Assembly (NCBI GenBank): GCA_013399305.1
Contig: VXAI01000164.1
Coordinates: 567,178-631,177 of the forward strand
DNA from: Rostratula benghalensis
Taxonomy: Eukaryota > Chordata > Aves > Charadriiformes > Rostratulidae
Reading direction: 5' to 3'
Length of the DNA stretch: 64,000 nucleotides
Positions 38,201-46,830 of this stretch are shown here, in pieces (the first letter of the stretch is position 1; every line of letters begins with the position of its first letter). Below the pieces are notes generated by a model that was not told the DNA's origin, searched no databases, and was given only the letters and a program-made list of their open reading frames with translations. Made by a program: the position numbers and the translations under genes.

Positions 38201-41200
38201 TTTCCAGGGATCCAGGCATCTTCCAGATCCTATTTGTCCAGTAAGTCTGTGGGGTTTGGTTTTTCACAGGGAAGACGGGCCCAACATCAGCTTCATGCCA
38301 TCTGCTCCGATTCCAATATTAGTGCATTTTACTGCTATTCATGACTTTGGTCACCCACCCACAGAGTTATGTTGTTTGAATAAAAGTTTTGCAGCTGTCA
38401 AAAATGCAAATTCTTAATGGGATGTTACGTAATAGCAGTACCTGATTTGCTTACTTCTGCTACTACACTGAAACAATATTAGATTTATTGCTTAGGTAAA
38501 CAACAGAGTTGCTGAAGTCTATCATGTAACGCTCTTGTTTGCTTTTTTTATTTTAGCTATGGATTTCTGTTACTGCTCCTTCATGGCCTGAGAGCTGGTA
38601 AGTTCAGAACACTTTAGTTAAAATGAAGTTGCTCTCCCTTACCGCATTTGGCCAAGCACACAGAGTATTTGCAATATGTAGAATATAAACATCTGTGTGT
38701 TTTCAGCAAGACACTTAGGAATTCTTCAGTGTGACTTGCATCAGGGAAGATGAGAAATCAGTTTCTAGCAGTTTCAGCACAGAGAATCCCGAGGGACCTT
38801 ATGGATGCTCTTTCTTAGAGTGCTCTTAGAGTTCTTTACAGATGTCCCTGTGTATTTATCTCTGCCAACAAAAGGTCGTTGAAGTAGGGTAATAAGCACT
38901 TCTGATAAGCAGATCTAACACACCTGCATAAATTCCATACTTGTATTTTGACAAGAATTATACATCACTCTATCAAGTACTCAATATACTCAAAATTTAC
39001 TACAGTTTCAAAAATCAACTTGAAAACAAAGGTAAGGTTAAAGGACATCACACTTGGTGATATGTTTCCAGAGTTGTCTCTCCTCTGTTTTTGCTTAATC
39101 ACTGAGAAGGACTTTAATGAATTCATCAAGAAAAGTCTCCAGCCCCAAAATCAGGATAAACTATACCAGACAGAGTTTCAAGAGATGCCAGACGGCCCTT
39201 TCCTAAATAATGCCAGTGACGGAGGTGCCCCCATCTTCTCAGGCCATGTTTTTCCTGCTGCTTCGAGGGGTTTCCCAAAGTCTGAGCTGCAGCATCCTTA
39301 TTGCAGTTCAAGCCCATTACTTTCATATCTCACCCAGCAGAGGACAAGGGCCTGGAGAACATACTGCCTTCCTCCCTGCAAGTTCTGCATTCGCTTCAGT
39401 GGTGATTTTAAGCCAGTATGCTCAACTCAGACATGGAGACGAGCTATTTCTGAGTCCAGTACAGCAACACAAAGACATGTCCCTCTTTAACATTGCCATC
39501 TCCCTCCCACCTCACCATGCACTGTTACTACATTTCTAAACTCTCACTCTTGTCATCTTTCTTTCCCTAATTTGTCCACCTGCATAATCCCCCTAGCTAT
39601 AATCTTTCCCATCCAACCCCATTCCTGACCTTCTCCTCATCCCGCAGTCCAGCATTTACAACGGACACACTGCTTTGGTCTCAGCAACCAGTTACACCAG
39701 AAATATTTTGGCTGCTGGGGTGGAGGAGAGGTGTTGCATCCCTCCCAGCAGGGAAGCTATGGCCAGAGCCACTCTGGCCATTTCTAAGTAGCTGCCCCAT
39801 ACCTTCTGCATCAGCCAACTCACCAGGACAATAGGCTGCCTTTTTCGTGTCTGGAGGCTAGGAAAAGAGCCCAGAAAGCCAAAAACCATGCTGGCCTACC
39901 TCAAGTGGCCATAAGAGGTTGTAAACATCTAATGAATGTGTCACTAGAGGTATCTGGGCACTCTGGTTTGCCAGCTGGCTAGATGTGGCTCTCTCAGGGT
40001 GACACCCATGGTAGCAATAAGAAGTGATTGCTATGACATGCCCACTTTGAGAAACGCTGGTTTTACTCCCCTTTTTAACTTTCAGAGTCTCAAAATAATG
40101 CAGCACTCTTTTTCTTACCAGTGTTCCCACTTCTTGTGATTTACCTGGTGTTATTTAACTTTTTTTAAATTTTAAATAAGTGATTATTAAAGCATTAGGA
40201 TTTGAATATGCACCTGCCATCAGTCCCAGTCAATGGACAAAGTGAAATATGCGGGTACCCTTACAGTTGGGAATGCTTAGGCCAATTGGCCCTCAGAGAA
40301 AGAAAGAACCAGAAGGCTTTACATTATAAGTCCCTTTGGAAAAAGTACAGACAAACAGACGTGGAGAGAATTAGCTACTGGCAAGTCAGGAGGTAGGAAT
40401 GACTTTGAAGTGAACGCGCTCACCTGCCTCTTATACCTACTAATACTGGAGTATACTCCAGTAAGTAGTAGAAGTAAGTACTCCATAAGTAGTAGAACAT
40501 ACTTGAAAAGAATTACATTTTTTTCCACATAACCTCTCTTTATCTTGTAGTTATTGCACTGGAGGAGAAGATCATCGTCAGTAAACTTGGAGACAATGCT
40601 ACACTTGGTTGCATTTATCAAGAAAGAAAACTACAGTTGAAAAATTTGCGAGTGTATTGGCAAATAGCTGATCAAGAAGAGTGTTCAGTTGTACATGCAC
40701 TGATCTCTGGTCAAGACAATGAAAGTGAACAGTGTATTCACTTTAAAAACAGGACTCAATTATTTTGGGATAGATTGGAAAATGGCGATTTTTCTCTGCT
40801 ACTTCTAAATGTCAGCCAAAGCGATAAACATAAGTACAAATGTGTAGTACTGCAGAAAACTGAATACACCAAAGTGATTCACCAGACAGAAGTGGTTCTC
40901 AGTTTAGCAGGTAAGAAGTTGTATTACTTTTACATATTTGCCCTAATTCTCATTCCAGCTTTTCAAATTTGTGCCATTTCAATATTATGTTTAAGCACGG
41001 CGTTAACTTTGAAACGCACTTCAGCATTTTGCCGAAAGGAAGTCTGCTTAATTTAAATGTTACAGGTAGGTATTCTCCTGGTTTCAGATTCCTTGTAACA
41101 GCTGTTTATCCAATGTGAGGTTTTTCTCATCTTGATTTTCATTAATATAAAGGCTCTTGCATACGACTGGATGGCAGCAGCTTAATAAGTCGCTTGCTTT

Positions 41201-44200
41201 CTTTGCATTTGGCTTCAACCTTCTGCCCTTCCAGTAATTCTCTCAGCTCTCTGACTTACAAACCAAACCTGCAGGTGTTTCCCTTTCAAGTCATGAGGGT
41301 CTTGTGAAACCTAGAACTTCTGTTTCAGAACCCACATCAAAATTTTCTTTTCAATACATTGCAACATGTCAATGACTAGATTTTTTATCTCTTGCTCTCC
41401 AGCTAGTTATAGCCAACCCATACTCAGCGGACCAATAAGAAACAATAGCAGCACTGGAGAGGAGGTGACTTTCAGCTGCAGGTCCGGCAATGGATACCCA
41501 AGACCCAACGTTTATTGGATAAATAAAACTGACAATAGCCACCTGCTTCCATCAAAGCTAGAGATCACCCCCCACGACGATGGTACCTACAGCATTTTTA
41601 GCACGCTCAAAGTTAAAGCCACTTCTAACATGCAAATAGAGTGCTCCGTAGAAAATAAAATACTGCAGGAAAACCTATCAGCCAACTGTAAGTCCCTTCA
41701 TGCTGCTTCATGTTTTCTAGATAGCAGGAATGTCAACCAATGTGCTTTATCTGTAGACTAATGAGGGGTATGCGTTAATTCAGTAGTTCTAAAAAGCGTG
41801 GAGAAGAGTTCAAGGTTTTTTTCAAGCTACTTAGGCTTAGCCACAGACTTCATGTTTACATGAAAGTGAACAAGTGTATTATGAAAATGGCACTTAGAAG
41901 CTCTTGCACCTGAAGCAGTCAGTGGACTTTACCCTTCACTTCCCCAGGAACATGATGACTTCAGGAGTCAGGTTATGTTTCAGTGGGCACCGTACAACAG
42001 ATCTGTGATTCCTGAACCCCTACCCAGCTACTTTGTAGCACTCACATTTGTTTTTTCTATACCTAGTTTCAAATCTGTTTTCAGCCTCCTAAGATCAGTT
42101 TAATAGACAGTGCACTATTTAAAGTAGGCCAAATTATTAACATTACCACAAGAGAACAATACAGCTAATAGCACAAGTATAATATGCTATTTATTGCTGA
42201 TATAAGTGATCAATAGTAAAAGCAAACATTTAGCTACTTAACTCTTCACAAAAACAGAAAGCTATTTTAAAAAAAAAAAAAAAATAAAAGAGGTATGAAG
42301 AAGTTATAGCTACAGTACCATTAGCGGGTTTCATTATTACCAAAGAGCTTTGTAGAGATGCTTTCTGGAGTGGGAGAACTTACCTGGGGGCTACTGCTCG
42401 ATCTCACTGCTGTTCCTGGTCTTGCCTCCCACCACACTCTTTTCTTACAGGTTTCTCCACCCTGGTTCGAGGAGGTTTGATTATTTGCATAACTGTAGCT
42501 GGATACCCACAGTTAGTTTATCTAAACATGCCAAGGAATTACCTAGGCTATTCTATGATTTTATTTAGTGATGTTTTTTGTCAGTGTTGGGTTGGTGGTT
42601 GGACTAGATGATTTGAAAGATCCCTTCCAACCTAGGCAATTATGATTCATAAAATAGAGTCACACATATCATAAGCTATTTCCAGGAACAAAAATTGCAT
42701 GCATGAAAAAAATTGTATAGTAGAGTGTTTATATGATAGCATACCCTTGCTGTCATCCCAAATTAAAGGAGAGCTAGGTAACCTTATCATTAGTTTCCTA
42801 ATAGCATTCTGTCGTATTGTATTCCAGGTGGAAAGACCCTCATCTTACTAGGGTTTTTTTGTTGGTTTCTAAAAGCACTACCACATTTGAGTAAGGGACT
42901 TGAAACCTTCAGTTTGCAGCAATCAGTGGAAATTCATCACAACTTCAGGGAAACAGGTTTTCACTCACTTTTCTGAATACAATCAAATTTACATTTATAG
43001 ATTCTGTATCAATTTATTTTCAATTGAATCTAGATACAAGCTCAAACATACAGTCTCCCAAGACTACCAGGAAACATAAAAAGGAAGAAAGAGGGATGCA
43101 TGCATTATGGTGACAGGGAGGAATAAACTGGCATTGTATTATTGGACAGTGTAAACTGGAAATGTGCCTCTCAGAAGGAATATTACCAGAATCAAAGTGA
43201 TACGAACAGCACAAATATTTTGTCCTTCAGAATCTTTAGGTGCATGTCAAATATAGTCAAATATTTGCCAGGTATGAAATGTGAAAACATATGCTTTATT
43301 ACATCATTCTTCTATTTTATTCTAGACACACAGCAGAAGCAAAGCAATGATTCTAGCACTGAAAGTCACAAAAACCTGGACAAAAATGGAAGAGGTGCTC
43401 AAGCAGCTGGCATTGTTTCCATTGTTATTCTAACAGGCATTCTGGCTGTTTTAACCTGCTGGCTATGGAGACGGAGGTCCTCTAAACTAGTATCCTACAA
43501 AGGTAATGCCACCCTTCATTACATGATCAAATCTGAAGAATCCTTCATTTGCCAAAATATTTCATGTCACCCAGCACACTAACAGAAGCTACAAGTAAAC
43601 TGCCTGCACACAACAGCAGGAAGTCGTGCAGTTATCAAAAACCTGGGGTGCCCTGGGGGAAGACATGTAGTGCCCCATGACAAGTTATTCTTTATGTTTT
43701 TCTGCTAATGTGCCTGAGCCTCACAGGAGTTAACTGCTCAATGTGAGAGTAACGCATACCTTGTGCCTGTCCAGGCCAGTTTCTCAGCTGCAATCCCTGC
43801 AGGCTGTTTCTAGACAGGTGGAGGGGATGCTCCTCCATGGAACAGGACTGGGGTCACTAGCTTGCTCTGCTTAGCACAACCACAGCAGAAATCAGAGGAT
43901 AAATCAATCCTGAGAGCACTAGAGTCACTATCTGGACAATTAAGGGTTCACTGGGATCAAGTGGCATTCTACAAGTTAGAAAGCAAGCACGTCTCACTGT
44001 CACTCCATGTTGTGCATGCACACCCTTGTATTGTTGCATTTCCCCACCTGCAGGACTCCTCAATGTTTGGCATGACAAAACAAAAAGTAGCTCTAACAGA
44101 CATCTTGTCAACCAGACTGAGTCTGTTGATGTATCTGAGTACTTACTGTAAGCCACTTCTCAGGCATACAAAAACTTAACACCTAAGAAAAGGGAGCAGA

Positions 44201-44661
44201 GGCAACCAAACTTTTCACGGACAAGGAAAAAGCACAATTTCAGTCCACACTCTCTTCCTCATGGTTACCAAGCCCAGGTGCTTCAAAAAAGAGCAGGAGA
44301 AAAAAGGCTAGTGATCATGGCAAGCATCTGCAGCAGCTGGGCTAGGAGCCTTATCCTTCTTTCAGAAACAACACAAGAGTAGTGAAGGACTCTGTCCCAA
44401 AACATGGTGCAGGGCCGTTGCTTCAAGCCCAAAAATCTATCCTTGCTGAAACAGTGACCTAGGTTGTAAACAAAGAGTATGGACTGCATTTTGCTGTCCT
44501 AAGAGCACTTAGCATATTGAACCTTCAGCTTTGGGTATTGCTTAATATTTACCCTATTTGCCTAAAGGCTATAGTTATCTATCTTACGTACTTAAAACAG
44601 TGCATTTTTTTCAGATGTCCAACCAAAAGATGACAAATACTTACACTTGAGTTTGCCTTAA
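35194..44661 (+). CDS. ICOSLG: ICOS ligand (B7-H2, CD275), six coding exons
   Basis: Coding join: 35194-35207, 38557-38597, 40551-40910, 41403-41687, 43326-43502, 44615-44661 (924 nt, 307 residues). ICOSLG is a type I membrane protein of antigen-presenting cells that binds ICOS on T cells and costimulates them. Assignment rests on NGYPRPNVYWINKTDNS in the IgC exon, which I recognise from mammalian ICOSLG, and on the B7 exon plan. Signal peptide: residues 1 to about 18-21. IgV: about 22-138, with Cys39/Cys116, Trp55 and Tyr114. IgC: about 139-233, with Cys164/Cys219 and Trp177. Stalk about 234-259, transmembrane helix about 260-281, then Arg282-284 and a short tail. About ten N-glycosylation sequons are visible. 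All introns are GT-AG; introns 2-5 interrupt after codon base 1, intron 1 after base 2. The ATG has G at -3 and G at +4. Human ICOSLG is 302 residues, so length fits. Confidence 0.95.
35208..38556 (+). other. ICOSLG intron 1
   Basis: Starts in the CpG island, then becomes AT-rich. It holds two T-rich tracts (36,100-36,125 and 36,449-36,480) and a palindromic kappaB site just after the second. The moderately GC-rich stretch 37,130-37,520 has an unremarkable open frame on the minus strand. No gene seen inside. Confidence 0.85.
36503..36513. promoter_or_regulatory. Palindromic kappaB site in intron 1
   Basis: GGGAAATTCCC is a perfect palindromic NF-kappaB consensus, about 1.3 kb after exon 1. 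Intron 1 of immune genes often holds enhancers. Enhancer function is inferred from motif and position only. Confidence 0.5.
38557..38597 (+). CDS. ICOSLG: ICOSLG coding exon 2 (signal peptide core)
   Basis: 41 bases after a TTTTTTTATTTTAG acceptor, ending at CTG|GTAAGT. It encodes the Leu-rich signal core YGFLLLLLHGLRA (residues 6-18) and carries phases 2 in and 1 out. Tiny signal-core exons are typical of B7-family genes. Confidence 0.9.
38598..40550 (+). other. ICOSLG intron 2
   Basis: Contains a 180-codon open frame (38,948-39,490) that resembles no protein I know. It also has a perfect 20-base palindrome 87 bases before the IgV exon. No transposon was recognised. Confidence 0.85.
40444..40463. 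repeat. Perfect 20-base palindrome near exon 3 acceptor
   Basis: TACTGGAGTATACTCCAGTA reads the same on both strands. It is followed by two GTAAGT donor-like cores and repeated AGTAGTA words (40,461-40,494). In RNA it would fold as a short hairpin with almost no loop. Confidence 0.85.
40551..40910 (+). CDS. ICOSLG: ICOSLG coding exon 3 (IgV domain)
   Basis: 360 bases from a TTTATCTTGTAG acceptor to a GCAG|GTAAGA donor, a symmetric phase 1-1 Ig exon. It encodes residues 19-138 with Cys39, Trp55, and the F-strand Tyr114-Lys-Cys116. GDFSLLLLNVS (97-107) matches the ICOSLG D/E-strand region. Two further cysteines, 63 and 80, are present. The frame stays open past the donor into the intron. Confidence 0.95.
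40911..41402 (+). other. ICOSLG intron 3 with in-frame extension
   Basis: The exon 3 frame continues for 48 codons to a TAA at 41,054-41,056. The extension begins Gly-Lys-Lys, runs through about 30 mostly hydrophobic residues, then a basic segment. A second donor-like CAG|GTAGGT lies at 41,065/41,066. No strong AATAAA polyadenylation signal is seen before exon 4; only weak AATATAAA-like text near 41,144. Confidence 0.85.
41403..41687 (+). CDS. ICOSLG: ICOSLG coding exon 4 (IgC domain)
   Basis: 285 bases, acceptor CTTGCTCTCCAG, donor AACT|GTAAGT, phase 1-1. It encodes residues 139-233 with disulfide pair Cys164/Cys219, core Trp177 and an Asp198-Gly-Thr-Tyr turn. NGYPRPNVYWINKTDNS is the strongest identity signal in the gene. 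Sequons include Asn152, Asn153, Asn179 and Asn229. Confidence 0.97.
41688..43325 (+). other. ICOSLG intron 4
   Basis: AT-rich, with an A15 run at about 42,270 and a CR1 tail (42,565-42,650). No gene or further Ig exon seen. Confidence 0.85.
42565..42650 (+). mobile_element. CR1 LINE 3' tail in ICOSLG intron 4
   Basis: TTAGTGATG, GTCAGTGTTGGGTTGGTGGTTGG and GACTAGATGATTTGAAAGATCCC follow the CR1 3' end in order, closing at CCTAGGCAATTATGATTC. Just upstream (42,541-42,560) is CCTAGGCTATTCTATGATT, itself like a CR1 terminus, which suggests a second very short copy or insertion at a related sequence. Confidence 0.85.
43326..43502 (+). CDS. ICOSLG: ICOSLG coding exon 5 (stalk and transmembrane)
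   Basis: 177 bases from a TTCTATTTTATTCTAG acceptor to an AAAG|GTAATG donor. It encodes a polar Ser/Gln/Asn stalk (residues 234-259), a hydrophobic helix from about 260 to 281, and a basic Arg-Arg-Arg stop-transfer at 282-284. The donor departs from consensus at its +5 to +6 bases, so read-through is plausible. Confidence 0.93.
43503..44614 (+). other. ICOSLG intron 5 with alternative tail frame
   Basis: The exon 5 frame continues past the donor for 26 codons (GNATLHYMIKSEESFICQ onward) to a TAA at 43,580-43,582. The rest is unique-looking DNA with no further exon recognised. Confidence 0.8.
44615..44661 (+). CDS. ICOSLG: ICOSLG coding exon 6 (cytoplasmic tail, stop)
   Basis: Follows a TGCATTTTTTTCAG acceptor and reads in phase from Lys292 to give DVQPKDDKYLHLSLP and a TAA stop (44,659-44,661). 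The tail holds YxxL-type motifs Tyr291-Val294 and Tyr301-Leu304, which could act in sorting. This exon is short and has no homology I recognise, so it is less certain than exons 3-5. Confidence 0.8.
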
Positions 44662-46830
44662 AAATATATTACTGTATTTGTCTCAAGAATGACTTGGCTT
44701 CATAGCTTCAGCACAAAGTCTTTGGATTGGACTTGTTGGATGTTACAAACTCAAGCATGTAAAGCAGTAGGCTTAAATCTCCTCTCAGCCCTTTTCCTTG
44801 AGTTCTGTAAGTGTTGCTAAAAGCAGCCTGAGAGTCACAGTTCCCAGAAGTTCCTTTGACGATTCAGGCCAAAGGACAAATCATCAGGGGATGCAATGTG
44901 TACAGGCTGAAACCCTCCCTTCCTGTTCTATGATTATGCTAAAGCTTGCCATCAAGACAGCCAAACCTAAAAAATCTATTTTAAATGCTGATTTTCAAGT
45001 CTGGACAATACAGACCATTTATCACTTCATACCGTGTCAGTGCCTATCATTAAATGTTTTTTTTCCCCGCCTTTTTCGACATCCTAGAGATTCTTTGACT
45101 GGAGTGCAGGAACTTCATTTGCTTCACATCTTTGAACCTCAGCCTCTACATATCCCATTTCAAAAAAATACTAAGCACTCTCCTTTCCTAGAAAAAGAAA
45201 TATGCAGTTCAGACATTCAACATGTTCATATTTTTCATAAGCAAGAATACAACATTGCAGGCAGCTGGTTTACATATTCATTTACAGTTGGAAGGAGAAA
45301 TAAGAATGGGGCAAGAAAAAATATCTGAGACATTTGGAAGAACATACTTGAGTACAGAGTATATCAGCCTACTCCATATCTCGTTTGGTACTTTCACCTG
45401 AAGCAACTGACTGTTGCCTGGGTGCCTCCACAGAACAAGCAGAAAATACTGTGGTTTCACCGAAGTTGTAATAGTTTAAATAGTTAAGTTAGGCTTTAAC
45501 TATTTTATAGCTTAACAGATACTATGAATATACTTAATTGTAATAACAAACTGAAGCAGTAAAACCTTTAAAGTAAAAAAGTTTCTCTGGAACTTCTTTG
45601 GTGGCCATTCAAACTGGGTTAATGATCAGTTATTTTCCAGACCCATCATGTAACCCCAGCTCAATCTGCAACATTTGTGTTTGCTAAACACTAACAGTCA
45701 TTACTCTGCTTCCTGCAGAGCATAATGTAGAAAGGAAAATGAATTTTTTCCTGAAGATACATTTTCTCCTTCTGTTGCTATGAGCTGCATTAACATGACA
45801 CAAACAGTTCATTTGAGGTCAACCTTTTCTTGTCTGGACTTACATATAGCAGGCCCTATTTGATTAGATCCCTGGGCTTAGCCCATCAGTAGAAAAACCT
45901 CTGTGACATAAACAGGAGTAAATATTTATCTTATCTTGAAGTCTGCTGTAGCATTTGTTCTTTAGCAGCAAAACAGACACTTGCCTTCCAGACACACATC
46001 TTTTCCTTGGAGTGTCTCCACACCATTTGTGTAAGAGGAGGTGGGACAGCAGCTTTGACAGTTTGCTGCTATCAGAAACTGTCCCACCTTTGTGGGCCAA
46101 CAGTGCCACAGAAGGCAGTATCTTGTGGGCATCTTACTTTGAGGGCAACTTGGACCAATACCAGAGAAATGAGAATGATCTAGGGAATGTGATCTCTCAT
46201 GAAAGTGGTTATGTTTAGGCAAGGCTGATTAGGAACACAATAACAACCCTCTTCAGAGTCCTTAAAGAGGATGGGATAAATTATTTATTGTTCTAACCCA
46301 GGGGACATAGCACTTAGGGCACGAGAACCTTAAAGGAAATTTAGACTAGATGCTGGGGAAAAAATGCGTTTCTAAGGGTAAGGGTAGTTGTGTACTGAGG
46401 CAGAGAGCTTTTGCAAGCTATCATGTCTCCATCTGTCCAGGTTCATTGCTGTTCTGGTTTGTCTTAATGAAAGAAGAAACAACTATCTTTGAGAAACTAC
46501 TTAGAAACAGCTGATACTATCTCGGGCCAAAAGATGCGCTCTTGGAGAAACTAATGTTTCAATGATCATTTAAGATTTTCAAGCAAGTTGTATGTGGTAG
46601 ACAGGGAGTAAGGCACTGCAGAGGTGCAACCCACATGGATACTCTGCCATATCATTTTCCTTTTTAGTACCAATGTAAATACATTTCTGATTGTATGGGT
46701 TTCACTTTATGACAAAGGTAGGATTGTTTCATAGGAGATAGGAATCCTGAATACTGCAAAAAGAGCCTATTGAATCTAGCTTTGCTGTTACAAAGAATAA
46801 ATATGTTGTGAGCTCCAGGGAAGACAGGTT
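44662..46830 (+). other. Probable ICOSLG 3' UTR and end region
   Basis: Two candidate polyadenylation signals lie downstream of the stop: ATTAAA at 45,049-45,054, followed by a T-rich stretch, and AATAAA at 46,796-46,801, followed by TATGTTGTG. The first gives a 3' UTR of about 0.4 kb, the second about 2.1 kb. A 176-codon frame at 44,798-45,328 opens without an ATG and is probably chance. Confidence 0.5.

Noticed and set aside
38948..39490. 180-codon open frame in ICOSLG intron 2
   Set aside because: No recognisable domain and no transposon signature. Length is within chance expectation, and it lies inside a well-defined intron.
44798..45328. 176-codon open frame after the ICOSLG stop
   Set aside because: Does not start with ATG, has no domain, and lies in the likely 3' UTR.
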